Source: Georgenia_B sunbinii | Lineage (GTDB): Bacteria > Actinomycetota > Actinomycetes > Actinomycetales > Actinomycetaceae | DNA length: 64,000 nt | Strand: one strand, 5' to 3' | NCBI RefSeq assembly: GCF_036421855.1 | Contig: NZ_JAZGOK010000001.1 | Shown here: in pieces, positions 18,426 to 27,220 of the stretch | Position numbering within the stretch: the stretch's first letter is position 1 | Layout of the letters: each line of letters starts with the position of its first letter | Position numbers and translations under genes: made by a program | Notes under the pieces: model-generated | The model's input: only the letters and a program-made list of their open reading frames with translations | Databases searched by the model: none | Told to the model about the DNA's origin: nothing

Positions 18426-19922
18426 TCAGTCGTGCTCGGGGAAGCCCAGGTTGAGCCCGCCGTGGCTGGGGTCCAGCCACCGGCTGGTGACGGCCTTCTC
18501 CTGGGTGTAGAACGCCAGCCCGTGGCGTCCGTAGGCCTTCGCGTCGCCGAACAACGAGGCCTTCCAGCCGCCGAAGGAGTGGTAAGCCACCGGCACCGGG
18601 ATCGGCACGTTCACCCCGATCATGCCCGCGGTCACCTCGAGCTGGAAGCGGCGCACCGCACCGCCGTCGTTGGTGAAGATCGCGGCGCCGTTGCCGTAGG
18701 GGCTCGCGTTGACCAGCGCCAGGCCCTCGTCGAAGCCGGCGACCCGGATCACCGAGAGCACCGGCCCGAACACCTCGTCGGTGTACACCGTCGAGGAGGT
18801 GGGCACCTGGTCCAGCAGCGTGGGGCCGAGCCAGAACCCGCCGGGGTCCCCGTCGGGCTGCACGTCGCGCCCGTCGACGACGAGCTCGGCGCCGTCGGTC
18901 ACCGCGACGTCCACGTAGGAGGCGACCTTGTCCCGGTGCGCGGCGGTGATCAGCGGACCCATGTCGGTACCGCGCCGCCCGTCCCCGGTGCGCAGCCCGG
19001 ACATCCGCTCGGTGATCTTGGCGACCAGCTCGTCGGCGACGGAGTCGACCGCCAGCACCACCGAGATCGCCATGCACCGTTCCCCGGCGGAGCCGAAGCC
19101 GGCGTTGATCGCGGCGTCGGCGACGAGGTCGAGGTCGGCGTCGGGCAGCACGAGCATGTGGTTCTTCGCCCCGCCGAGCGCCTGCACGCGCTTGCCGTGC
19201 GAGGTCGCCGTCTCGTAGACGTGCCTCGCGATCGGGGTGGACCCGACGAAGGAGATGGCGGCGACGTCCGGGTGGACGAGCAGCGCGTCCACCGCCTCCT
19301 TGTCGCCGTGGACCACGTTGAAGACGCCGTCGGGCAGCCCGGCCTCCTGCAGCAGCCCGGCGAGCCAGCTCGCGGCGCTGGGGTCCTTCTCCGAGGGCTT
19401 GAGCACCACGGTGTTCCCCGCGGCGATCGCCAGCGGGAAGAACCACAGCGGCACCATCGCCGGGAAGTTGAACGGGCTGATCAACCCGACCACGCCCAGC
19501 GGCTGGACCACCGAGTACACGTCCACCCCGGTGGAGACGTTGACCGAGTACTCCCCCTTGAGGTGGGCCGCCGCGCCGCAGGCGAACTCGACGACCTCGA
19601 GCCCCCGGGCGATCTCGCCGCCGGCGTCGGAGAGCACCTTGCCGTGCTCCGCGGTGAGGATGTGCGCCAGCTCGTCCCGGCGGGCGGCGAGCAGCTCCCG
19701 GAAGGCGAACATCACTCCCTGGCGCTTGGCCAGCGACACCTGGCTCCACGCGCCGAACGCGTCCTTCGCGGCATCGACCGCGGTGGCCACGTCGGCCGCG
19801 GAGGCGAGGCGGACCTGCTTGCTCACCACGCCCGTCGCGGGGTCGTAGACCGGCCCGGTCCGGTTCCCCGTGCCGGCGTGGGTGGCGCCGGCGATCCAGT
19901 GGTCGAGCACGTCGGTGGTCAT
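18426..19922 (-). CDS. mmsA: CoA-acylating methylmalonate/malonate-semialdehyde dehydrogenase
   Basis: Converts malonate semialdehyde to acetyl-CoA, or methylmalonate semialdehyde to propionyl-CoA, with NAD+ (498 aa). The catalytic cysteine is C283 in GSAGERCMA. The usual ALDH general-base glutamate is replaced in LGGAKNHMLV, the hallmark of this CoA-dependent subfamily. PFNFPAMVP is also typical. It lies 24 bases after the aminotransferase that would supply its substrate from beta-alanine or 3-aminoisobutyrate. Confidence 0.93.
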   Translation of the reverse strand: MTTDVLDHWIAGATHAGTGNRTGPVYDPATGVVSKQVRLASAADVATAVDAAKDAFGAWSQVSLAKRQGVMFAFRELLAARRDELAHILTAEHGKVLSDAGGEIARGLEVVEFACGAAAHLKGEYSVNVSTGVDVYSVVQPLGVVGLISPFNFPAMVPLWFFPLAIAAGNTVVLKPSEKDPSAASWLAGLLQEAGLPDGVFNVVHGDKEAVDALLVHPDVAAISFVGSTPIARHVYETATSHGKRVQALGGAKNHMLVLPDADLDLVADAAINAGFGSAGERCMAISVVLAVDSVADELVAKITERMSGLRTGDGRRGTDMGPLITAAHRDKVASYVDVAVTDGAELVVDGRDVQPDGDPGGFWLGPTLLDQVPTSSTVYTDEVFGPVLSVIRVAGFDEGLALVNASPYGNGAAIFTNDGGAVRRFQLEVTAGMIGVNVPIPVPVAYHSFGGWKASLFGDAKAYGRHGLAFYTQEKAVTSRWLDPSHGGLNLGFPEHD

Positions 19923-19946
19923 GTCGTCTCCTCCAGGTTGTTGCGG

Positions 19947-21263
19947 TCAGCCGAGCAGGTCGATCGTGAGGACCTCGTCGAGCGCGGCGACGCCCCGGGC
20001 GACCTCCTCGGCGGTGATGACGCACGGCGGCACCACGTGGATCCGGTTGTCCACGATCATCGGCAGCACCCCGCGCGCGAGCAGCTCGGTCTTCACCCGG
20101 CCCATCACCACCCCGCTCGCCGGCTCGCGGGTGGTGGGGTCGGCGACCAGCTCCAGCACCCAGAACACGCCCTCGCCGCGGGCCTCGCCGACGACGGCGT
20201 GGCGCTGCGCCAGGTCCGCCAGCGCGGGACCGAGGACCTCGGCGCCGATCCGGGCGGCGTGCTCGACGATGCCCTCGGCGGCCATCGCCGTGATCGAGCC
20301 GACGATGCTGGCCATCGCCAGCGGGTGGCCGGAGTAGGTGAGCCCCCCGGGGTAGACCCGGTCGTCGAAGGTAGCGGCGATCTCGTCGGAGATGATCACC
20401 CCGCCAGCCGGGACGTAGCCCGAGTTCACCCCCTTGGCGAAGGTGATGAGGTCCGGAACGACGTCGTACCCGTCGAGCGCGAACCACCGGCCGGTGCGGC
20501 CGAAGCCGGCCATCACCTCGTCGAGGATGAGCACGATGCCGTGGCGCTCGGTCAGCTCGCGCACCCCGCTGAGGTAGCCGGGGGGCGGGACGAGCACCCC
20601 GGCGGTCCCGGGCACGGTCTCCAGCAGGACGGCGGCGATCGACTGCGGCCCCTCGGAGATGATCATCCGTTCCAGGTGGTGCAGCGCCCGCTCGCACTCC
20701 TCCTCGGGTGTCGTCGCCCAGAACTCGCTGCGGTACAGGTAGGGGCCGAAGAAGTGCACGTGCCCCCGGGCGTACTCGTTGGGCACCCGGCGCCAGTCAC
20801 CGGTGGCGACGATCGCCGCCCCCGTGTTGCCGTGGTACGAGCGGTAGGTGGAGAGCACCTTGTCCCGGCCGGTGTGCAGCCGGGCCATCCGGACCGCGTT
20901 CTCGATCGCGTCGGCCCCGGCGTTGGTGAAGAAGACCTTGGACATGCCCGACGGCGCACGCTCGGTGATGAGGCGGGCCGCCTCGCTCCGGGCGGCGTTG
21001 GCGTACGCCGGGGCGACGGTGGTGAGGATCTCGGCCTGCTCCCGGACAGCGGCGACCACCGCGGGGTGCTGGTGGCCGATGTTGACGTTCACCAGCTGGC
21101 TGGAGAGGTCCAGGTACTCCCGGCCGGCGCCGTCCCACACGGTGCTGGCACGACCGCCGGCGATGACCATCGGGTCGAGCGCGCCCTGGGCGGACCACGA
21201 GTGGAAGACGTGGGCGCGGTCCAGGTCGCGGACCTCCTGGTCGGTCATGGGGTGCTGGGACAT
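19947..21263 (-). CDS. class III (omega) aminotransferase, putative beta-alanine aminotransferase
   Basis: PLP enzyme of 438 residues. The pyridoxal lysine is K277 in TFAKGVNSGY, the PLP-pyridine aspartate is in ILDEVMAGFGRTG, and NAGADAIENAVRMAR forms the phosphate site. Class III members accept omega-amino acids. Placement between beta-ureidopropionase and MmsA points to beta-alanine (3-aminoisobutyrate) transamination to malonate semialdehyde; that assignment rests on context. Initiation at Met6 is also possible. Confidence 0.82.
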   Translation of the reverse strand: MSQHPMTDQEVRDLDRAHVFHSWSAQGALDPMVIAGGRASTVWDGAGREYLDLSSQLVNVNIGHQHPAVVAAVREQAEILTTVAPAYANAARSEAARLITERAPSGMSKVFFTNAGADAIENAVRMARLHTGRDKVLSTYRSYHGNTGAAIVATGDWRRVPNEYARGHVHFFGPYLYRSEFWATTPEEECERALHHLERMIISEGPQSIAAVLLETVPGTAGVLVPPPGYLSGVRELTERHGIVLILDEVMAGFGRTGRWFALDGYDVVPDLITFAKGVNSGYVPAGGVIISDEIAATFDDRVYPGGLTYSGHPLAMASIVGSITAMAAEGIVEHAARIGAEVLGPALADLAQRHAVVGEARGEGVFWVLELVADPTTREPASGVVMGRVKTELLARGVLPMIVDNRIHVVPPCVITAEEVARGVAALDEVLTIDLLG

Positions 21264-21292
21264 CGGTTGCCGCCTTTCTCGAGGGTCGGTGC

Positions 21293-22309
21293 TCACGCGC
21301 GGGCCGTCACGTGCTCGCCGAGGGCCGGGATGACCGTCTCGCCGTAGACCCGCAGCGTCTCTTCCTTGTTGTCGTGCTGCAGGTAGCCGGCGAACTGGTC
21401 CACGCCCAGCGCCTGCAGCGCCCGGAGCTTGTCGATGTGCTCGGCGGCCGTGCCCATGACGCAGAACCGGTCGACGATCTCGTCCGGCACGAACTCGGTG
21501 TGGGTGTTGCCGGCGCGGCCGTGCTCGTTGTAGTCGTACCCCTGCCGCCCGGCGATGTAGTCGGTCAGTGCGGCCGGCACGGCGCCGCCGGTGCCGTAGC
21601 GGGCGACGATGTCGGCGACGTGGTTGCCGACCATGCCGCCGAACCAGCGGCACTGCTCACGCATGTGGGCGGTGTCGGTGCCGATGTACATCGGGGCGGC
21701 GACGCAGACGGTGATCTCCGCGGGGTCGCGCCCGGCGTCGGCGGCGGCCTGGCGCACCGTGGCGATCATCCACTCGGCGATGTCCAGGTCCGCCAGCTGC
21801 AGGATGAACCCGTCGGCGACCTCACCGGCGAGCTGGAGCGCCTTGGGCCCGTACGCCGCGACCCACAGCTCCAGCTCGGAGCCGCGGGACCAGGGGAACT
21901 GCACCTGTACCCCCTGGTGCTCCACCGGCCGGGAGTTGGCCAGCTCCCGGATGACGTGCACCGCCTCGCGCAGCGTCTGCAGCGTTGTCGGCTTGGCCCC
22001 CAGCACCCGCACCGCGGAGTCGCCGCGGCCGATCCCGCAGACCGTACGGTTGCCGTACATCTCGTTGAGGGTGGCGAAGACCGACGCGGTGACGGTCCAG
22101 TCCCGGGTGGCCGGGTTGGTCACGAACGGCCCGACCTTGATGGTGCGGGTGCGCTCGAGGATCGCCGAGTGGATGACGTAGGGCTCTTGCCACAGCAGGT
22201 GGGAGTCGAAGGTCCACACGTGGCTGAAGCCGTGCTGCTCGGCGAGGGCCGCCAGCTGCACGGTGCGCGCAGCCGGCGGGTTGGTCTGCAGGACGACACC
22301 GAAGTCCAT
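21293..22309 (-). CDS. LLM-class F420-dependent oxidoreductase (TIGR03842-like), candidate uracil/dihydrouracil oxidoreductase
   Basis: A 338-residue luciferase-like TIM barrel. Segments TFDSHLLWQEPY, GPFVTNPATRDW and GIGRGDSAVRVLG fit the F420-using branch, recalled as TIGR03842, which tends to occur with hydantoinase genes. It lies 9 bases after dihydropyrimidinase with a GAGGAG site. The operon has every later step of uracil degradation but no NAD(P)H or flavin dihydropyrimidine dehydrogenase, so this protein is the natural candidate for the first reduction. F420 biosynthesis genes occur 8-12 kb away. The reaction is inference. Confidence 0.75.
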   Translation of the reverse strand: MDFGVVLQTNPPAARTVQLAALAEQHGFSHVWTFDSHLLWQEPYVIHSAILERTRTIKVGPFVTNPATRDWTVTASVFATLNEMYGNRTVCGIGRGDSAVRVLGAKPTTLQTLREAVHVIRELANSRPVEHQGVQVQFPWSRGSELELWVAAYGPKALQLAGEVADGFILQLADLDIAEWMIATVRQAAADAGRDPAEITVCVAAPMYIGTDTAHMREQCRWFGGMVGNHVADIVARYGTGGAVPAALTDYIAGRQGYDYNEHGRAGNTHTEFVPDEIVDRFCVMGTAAEHIDKLRALQALGVDQFAGYLQHDNKEETLRVYGETVIPALGEHVTARA

Positions 22310-22318
22310 GCTCGCTCC

Positions 22319-23749
22319 TCAGCTGAGGTACTGGGTCAGGTCGCGCTTGAGGTAGCGGCCGTCGCCCTTGCGCCCCAGGTAGGCGCCGTCGTCGACGACG
22401 ACCTTGCCACGGGAGAGCACGGTGTCCACGTGCCCGTCGATCTCGAAGCCCTCCCACGCGGAGTAGTCCATGTTCATGTGGTGCGTCTTGCCGTACCCGA
22501 TCGACGTGTGCCCGTTCGGGTCGTAGACGACGATGTCCGCGTCCGCGCCGGGCACGATGACGCCCTTGCGGCCGTACAGGCCGAACATCCGCGCCGGGGT
22601 GGTCGAGGTGAGCTCGACCCAGCGCTCGAGGGTGAGCCGGCCGGTCACCACGCCCTGGTACATGAGGTCCATCCGGTGCTCGAGCCCGCCGATCCCGTTG
22701 GGGATGGCCCGGAAGTCGCCGCGGCCCAGCTCCTTCTGGTCCTTGAAGCAGAACGGGCAGTGGTCGGTGGAGACCATCTGGAGGTCGTTGGTGCGCAGCG
22801 CCTGCCACATCGCGTCCTGGTGGCCCTCCTCGCGGGACCGCAACGGCGTCGAGCACACCCACTTGGCGCCCTCGAAGCCGTCCTGCCCGCCGGCGGCGAG
22901 CTGTTCCTCGAGCGACAGGTAGAGGTACTGCGGGCAGGTCTCGCCGAAGACGTTCTTGCCGGCGTCGCGGGCGGCAGCGAGCTGGGCGACGGCCTGCTTG
23001 GCGCTCACGTGGACGACGTACAGCGGTGCCCCGGTGACGTCGGCGAGCATGATCGCGCGGTGGGTGGCCTCCTCCTCGAGCTGCCAGGCCCGCGCGATGC
23101 CGTGGTAGTACGGCCCGGTCTTGCCGGCGGCGACCAGCTGCTCGGCGAGGACGTCGATCGCCGGTCCGTTCTCCGCGTGCATCATCGTCAGCAGCCCGGT
23201 GTCGCGGGACGTCTGCATCGCGCGCAGCACCTGGGCGTCGTCGGCGTAGAAGACGCCCGGGTAGGCCATGAACAGCTTGTAGCTGGTCACGCCCTCGTCG
23301 ACGAGGGAGCCCATCGCGGCCAGCGAGTCCTCGTCCACGCCGCCGATGATCTGGTGGAACCCGTAGTCGATCGCGCAGTTCCCGGCCGCCTTCTCGTGCC
23401 ACGTGGCCAGGCCGTCCTGGACCCGCTCCCCGTGGCGCTGGACGGCGAAGTCGATGATGGTCGTGGTGCCGCCGTGCGCTGCGGCCCGGGTGCCGGTCTC
23501 GAAGGTGTCGGAGGCGTTCGTCCCGCCGAAGGGCATCTCCATGTGGGTGTGGGCGTCGATGCCGCCGGGGATGACGTACTTGCCCGCGGCGTCGATCACC
23601 CGGTCCACCGAGGCGGCCAGGTCGGTGCCCAGCAGCACGCTGCCGGGGGCGAGGACGGCAACGATCCGCTCGCCGTCGACGAGGACGTCGGCGGCCCCGC
23701 GCCCGGTGGCGCTCACGACGGTCCCACCGGTGATCAGGGTGGTGCTCAT
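22319..23749 (-). CDS. hydA: dihydropyrimidinase (D-hydantoinase)
   Basis: Opens dihydrouracil or dihydrothymine to the N-carbamoyl-beta-amino acid (476 aa). The binuclear zinc site shows H67 and H69 in GGIDAHTHMEMPFGG and the carboxylated lysine K158 in TSYKLFMAYPGVFY; LYVVHVSAKQA and MVSTDHCPF supply the remaining ligands. The ATG has an AGGAG site 5 bases away. It lies 18 bases after the carbamoyl hydrolase gene that takes its product. Confidence 0.94.
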   Translation of the reverse strand: MSTTLITGGTVVSATGRGAADVLVDGERIVAVLAPGSVLLGTDLAASVDRVIDAAGKYVIPGGIDAHTHMEMPFGGTNASDTFETGTRAAAHGGTTTIIDFAVQRHGERVQDGLATWHEKAAGNCAIDYGFHQIIGGVDEDSLAAMGSLVDEGVTSYKLFMAYPGVFYADDAQVLRAMQTSRDTGLLTMMHAENGPAIDVLAEQLVAAGKTGPYYHGIARAWQLEEEATHRAIMLADVTGAPLYVVHVSAKQAVAQLAAARDAGKNVFGETCPQYLYLSLEEQLAAGGQDGFEGAKWVCSTPLRSREEGHQDAMWQALRTNDLQMVSTDHCPFCFKDQKELGRGDFRAIPNGIGGLEHRMDLMYQGVVTGRLTLERWVELTSTTPARMFGLYGRKGVIVPGADADIVVYDPNGHTSIGYGKTHHMNMDYSAWEGFEIDGHVDTVLSRGKVVVDDGAYLGRKGDGRYLKRDLTQYLS

Positions 23750-23767
23750 GCGCAGCTCCTTCGCTGG

Positions 23768-24616
23768 TTACGGCTGGGGTATCGCGGTGTAGGTGTCGGG
23801 GCGGCGGTCGCGGTAGAACTGCCAGTCGTCGCGCATCTGCTGCACCAGGTCCAGGTCGAGGTCCCGGACGATCAGCTCCTCCTGCTCGGCGGAGCCGAGC
23901 TCGCCGACATGGTTGCCGCGCGGGTCGATGACCTGGCTGGTGCCGTAGAACGTCACCGCCTCGTCGCCGTACTCGTTGTCCTCCAGCCCCACCCGGTTGG
24001 GCTGGAGCACAAAGTAGCCGTTGGCGACCGCGGCGGACGGCCCCTCGACCTCCCACAGCCGGTTCGACAGCCCCGGCTTGGTGGCGTTGGGGTTGAACAC
24101 GATGTGCGCCCCGCCCAGGCCGAGCTCGCGCCAGCCCTCGGGGAAGTGCCGGTCGTAGCAGATGTAGGCGCCGACCTTGCCGACGGCGGTGTCGAACACC
24201 GGGTAGCCGAGGTTCCCGGGACGGAAGTAGAACTTCTCCCAGAACTTCTCCAGGTGCGGGATGTGGTTCTTGCGGTACTTGCCCAGAACGGTGCCGTCGG
24301 CGTCGACGACGACGGCGGTGTTGTAGTAGATCCCGGGCTGCTCCTCCTCGTAGATCGGCAGCACCATCACCATCGACAGCTCCTTGGCCAGCGCCGCGAA
24401 CCGCTGCACGATCGGCCCGTCGGCCGGCTCGGCGAGCCGGTAGTACTTCTGGTCCTGGGTGATGCCGAAGTAGGGGCCGTAGAACAGCTCCTGGAAACAG
24501 ATGATCTGCGCGCCCTGCGCGGCGGCATCGCGCGCGAACTGCTCGTGCTTGTCGAGCATCGACGCCTTGTCGCCGGTCCAGGTCGTCTGCGTGATCGCTG
24601 CCCTGACGGTGGTCAC
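23768..24616 (-). CDS. beta-ureidopropionase (nitrilase superfamily)
   Basis: A C-N hydrolase of 282 residues that releases CO2 and NH3 from N-carbamoyl-beta-alanine. The catalytic triad is visible as E43 (CFQELFYGPYF), K116 (YRKNHIP) and C153 (AYICYDRHFPEG). The HIPHLEKFWEKFYF stretch is typical of carbamoylase members. The GTG start (24614-24616) has GGGAGG upstream; the longer frame to 24742 crosses the promoter region. It is the first gene of the operon, divergent from proC. An N-carbamoyl-D-amino acid hydrolase is the alternative. Confidence 0.9.
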   Translation of the reverse strand: MTTVRAAITQTTWTGDKASMLDKHEQFARDAAAQGAQIICFQELFYGPYFGITQDQKYYRLAEPADGPIVQRFAALAKELSMVMVLPIYEEEQPGIYYNTAVVVDADGTVLGKYRKNHIPHLEKFWEKFYFRPGNLGYPVFDTAVGKVGAYICYDRHFPEGWRELGLGGAHIVFNPNATKPGLSNRLWEVEGPSAAVANGYFVLQPNRVGLEDNEYGDEAVTFYGTSQVIDPRGNHVGELGSAEQEELIVRDLDLDLVQQMRDDWQFYRDRRPDTYTAIPQP

Positions 24617-24666
24617 TGTCGCCTCCCGTTCATCGACTGCTCCCTCGGCGGCGAGGGGGTCTGGGA

Positions 24667-24694
24667 ACGGTATCGGACCGGGCGGCAAAGACAA
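24667..24694 (-). promoter_or_regulatory. predicted promoter of the pyrimidine operon
   Basis: On the minus strand TTGTCT (24689-24694) and TACCGT (24667-24672) are separated by 16 bases, about 50 bases before the GTG start. The rest of the gap to proC (24695-24768) contains CATACT, a possible proC -10. Confidence 0.4.
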
Positions 24695-24768
24695 CCCCCT
24701 TCGGCCACCGGAGTTCGGCGTCGCTCGCGTCATACTGGGCACCGCCCCTACTTATCGCAGGAGAGATC

Positions 24769-25587
24769 ATGACGATCGGATTCATCGGGGCCGGCAACAT
24801 GGCCGGCGCCATCATCCGCGGCCTCGTGGCCGCCGAGGTCGTCACCGGCCGCGACATCCTCGTCCACGACGTCAGTCCGCAGGCCGCGCAGGACCTGGCC
24901 CGGGAGACCGGCGCCTCGGTCGCGAGCTCGGCGTCCTCCCTGGTGGCCGGCAGCGAGGTGGTCGTGCTCGCGGTCAAGCCGCAGGTGGTGGCGGCGGTGC
25001 TGCGGGAGACCGGGGAGACCATCGCCGGCCACCGGCCACTGATCGTCTCGATCGCGGCGGGCACCACGCTGGCCACCCTCGCCGGCCACCTGCCGGCGGG
25101 CAAGGACGTGCCGGTCGTGCGGGTGATGCCCAACGTCAACGCGATGATCGGCGCCGGTGTGGCCGCCGTCTGCGGCAACGAGGCGGCCACCGCCGCGGAC
25201 CTCGCCCGGGTGCAGGAGATCTTCGCCGCGGTGGGCGAGGTCGTCGAGCTGCCGGAGAAGGACTTCTCGACGTTCACCGCGCTCGCCGGCTCCGGACCCG
25301 CGTTCGTCTTCACCTTCATCGACGCGCTGGCCCGCGGCGGGGTGATGAGTGGCATGCCGAAGAAGCTCGCCACGCTCATCGCGGCGCAGACCGTGCTCGG
25401 CAGCGCGCAGCTCGTCCTCGACAGCGCGGAGGACGGCCACACCCCGGCCGATCTCGTCGACATGGTCAGCTCGCCGGCGGGCACCACGGTCGCCGGGCTG
25501 GTCGCCATGGAGCAGGCCGGCTTCTCCCCTGCCGTGGTCCGCGCCGTCCAGGCCACTGTCGCGCGCGGCGACGAGCTCGCCGGCTGA
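24769..25587 (+). CDS. proC: pyrroline-5-carboxylate reductase
   Basis: Last step of proline synthesis, NAD(P)H-dependent (272 aa, usual length). The Rossmann motif IGFIGAGNMAGAI opens the protein; VRVMPNVNAMIGAG and the C-terminal SPAGTTVAGL signature follow. The ATG has AGGAGAG upstream. It is monocistronic, divergent from the pyrimidine operon, and followed by a palindrome. Confidence 0.95.
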   Translation: MTIGFIGAGNMAGAIIRGLVAAEVVTGRDILVHDVSPQAAQDLARETGASVASSASSLVAGSEVVVLAVKPQVVAAVLRETGETIAGHRPLIVSIAAGTTLATLAGHLPAGKDVPVVRVMPNVNAMIGAGVAAVCGNEAATAADLARVQEIFAAVGEVVELPEKDFSTFTALAGSGPAFVFTFIDALARGGVMSGMPKKLATLIAAQTVLGSAQLVLDSAEDGHTPADLVDMVSSPAGTTVAGLVAMEQAGFSPAVVRAVQATVARGDELAG

Positions 25588-25589
25588 AG

Positions 25590-25605
25590 ACGTTCGGCGC
25601 GCCGA
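25590..25605. repeat. 16-bp perfect palindrome after proC
   Basis: GTTCGGCGCGCCGAAC begins two bases past the proC stop and could fold as a 6-bp stem with a CGCG loop. It may be a weak terminator or an operator for the transporter downstream; there is no T-run. Confidence 0.45.
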
Positions 25606-25657
25606 ACCCCACCGCCGTCGCTACGGTCGGCAGACCACTCGACGGGGGGAACGCGAC

Positions 25658-27106
25658 ATGACCGACACAGCACCGACCGCCACGATGAACGGGCGGATCC
25701 TGGGCATCAGCCTGGCCGCCGCGATGGGCGGGTTCCTCTTCGGCTTCGACACCGCGGTGATCAATGGTGCGATCGAGGCGATGAGCGCCGACTTCGGCCT
25801 CAGCGGGTTCCTCAAGGGCTTCGCGGTGTCCTCGGCGCTGCTCGGCTGCGTCGCCGGTGCCTGGTTCGCCGGGCCGCTCGCCTCCCGCCAGGGCAGGGTC
25901 CGAGTGATGGTCGTCGCGGCGGTGCTGTTCGCCGCCTCGGCGATCGGCTCGGGCCTGGCCTTCGGCACCTGGGACCTCATCGCCTGGCGGGCGCTGGGCG
26001 GCCTGGGAGTCGGCGCCGCCTCGGTGATCGCGCCGGCGTACATCGCCGAGGTCTCACCCGCCGACGTCCGCGGCCGGCTCGGCTCGCTGCAGCAGCTGGC
26101 GATCGTGCTGGGGATCTTCGCCGCGCTGCTCACCGACGCGTTCCTCGCCGACGTCGCCGGCGGCTCGGCCGAGGTGCTGTGGCTGGGCCAGGAGGCCTGG
26201 CGGTGGATGTTCCTGGCCGAGGCGGTGCCCGCGGTGCTCTACGGCCTGTTCGCGCTGACCATCCCGGAGTCGCCGCGGTACCTCGTCGACCAGGACCGCG
26301 ACGACGAGGCCGCCGAGGTCCTGCGGAAGTACACCGGGGTCAAGGACACCGCGGCGAAGATCAACGAGATCCGCAAGTCGCTGCAGCGCGAGGCCCGCGA
26401 GGGCCTGGGCGACCTCAAGGGCGGTGCGATGGGCCTCAAGCCCATCGTGTGGGTCGGCATCGCGCTGGCGGTGTTCCAGCAGTTCGTCGGGATCAACGTC
26501 ATCTTCTACTACTCGACGACGCTGTGGCGCTCGGTCGGCTTCGACGAGAGCCAGGCGCTGACCACCTCGGTGATCACCTCGGTCACCAACGTCCTCGTGA
26601 CCATCGTCGCGATCCTGCTAGTGGACAAGGTCGGCCGCCGGCCGATGCTGCTGTTCGGCTCGATCGGCATGGCGGTCACGCTGGGAACGATGGCGGTCGC
26701 GTTCTCCCAGGCGGATGTCGTCGACGGCGTGGCCACCCTGCCGCAGCCGTGGGGGACGGTCGCGCTCATCGCTGCCAACGGCTTCGTCGTCGCGTTCGGC
26801 GCCACGTGGGGGCCGGTGATGTGGGTGCTGCTCGGCGAGATGTTCCCCAACAAGATCCGGGCGACCGCGATCTCGGTGGCGTCGGCGGCGAACTGGGTGG
26901 CGAACTTCGTGGTCTCCACGACCTTCCCGACGCTCTCGGAGATCGGGCTCACGCTGGCCTACGGCCTGTACGCGTTCTTCGCGCTGGTCTCGTTCTTCTT
27001 CGTGCTGTGGAAGGTGCCGGAGACCAAGGGCCGCGAGCTGGAGGACATGAGCGACGAGAGCCACCAGCGCGGCCCCGCCACGACGGCTGAGGGGACCGGC
27101 ATGTAG
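25658..27106 (+). CDS. sugar porter family MFS transporter
   Basis: Twelve-helix proton/sugar symporter of the sugar porter (XylE/GalP) family, 482 aa. Family signatures are present: GFLFGFDTAVINGA in helix 1, PESPRYLV after helix 6, GRRPMLLFGS in the second half and PETKGRELEDM at the C-terminus. QQFVGINVIFYYS marks the substrate-contacting helix 7. The ATG has GGGGGGA 8 bases away. Substrate is unknown; xylose, glucose or inositol are all possible. It is probably transcribed alone. Confidence 0.88.
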   Translation: MTDTAPTATMNGRILGISLAAAMGGFLFGFDTAVINGAIEAMSADFGLSGFLKGFAVSSALLGCVAGAWFAGPLASRQGRVRVMVVAAVLFAASAIGSGLAFGTWDLIAWRALGGLGVGAASVIAPAYIAEVSPADVRGRLGSLQQLAIVLGIFAALLTDAFLADVAGGSAEVLWLGQEAWRWMFLAEAVPAVLYGLFALTIPESPRYLVDQDRDDEAAEVLRKYTGVKDTAAKINEIRKSLQREAREGLGDLKGGAMGLKPIVWVGIALAVFQQFVGINVIFYYSTTLWRSVGFDESQALTTSVITSVTNVLVTIVAILLVDKVGRRPMLLFGSIGMAVTLGTMAVAFSQADVVDGVATLPQPWGTVALIAANGFVVAFGATWGPVMWVLLGEMFPNKIRATAISVASAANWVANFVVSTTFPTLSEIGLTLAYGLYAFFALVSFFFVLWKVPETKGRELEDMSDESHQRGPATTAEGTGM

Positions 27107-27114
27107 TCTGGGCG

Positions 27115-27167
27115 GCGGATCCCGGGCGGTGCCCGGTGGCCGGCCTCGATCTGGGCCGGCGATCCGC
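27115..27167 (+). other. compact three-way-junction RNA structure (predicted)
   Basis: Outer stem GCGGATC/GATCCGC (27115-27121 with 27161-27167) encloses two hairpins: CCGGGC-GGT-GCCCGG (27122-27136) and GCCGGCC/GGCCGGC with an 8-base loop (27139-27160). Almost no bases are left unpaired at the junction. It lies 8 bases after the transporter stop and 53 bases before the next gene. It may terminate the upstream transcript or form a structured leader for the importer operon. Confidence 0.45.
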
Positions 27168-27220
27168 GCGCGGCGCTGTGACTGCGCAGAGTTCCTCATC
27201 CGAACCTGCCTGGAGTCCCT

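Noticed and set aside
25588..27220. Cobalamin or other known riboswitch ahead of the importer
   Set aside because: None of the conserved B12-box type sequences could be found; only the three-way junction stands out.
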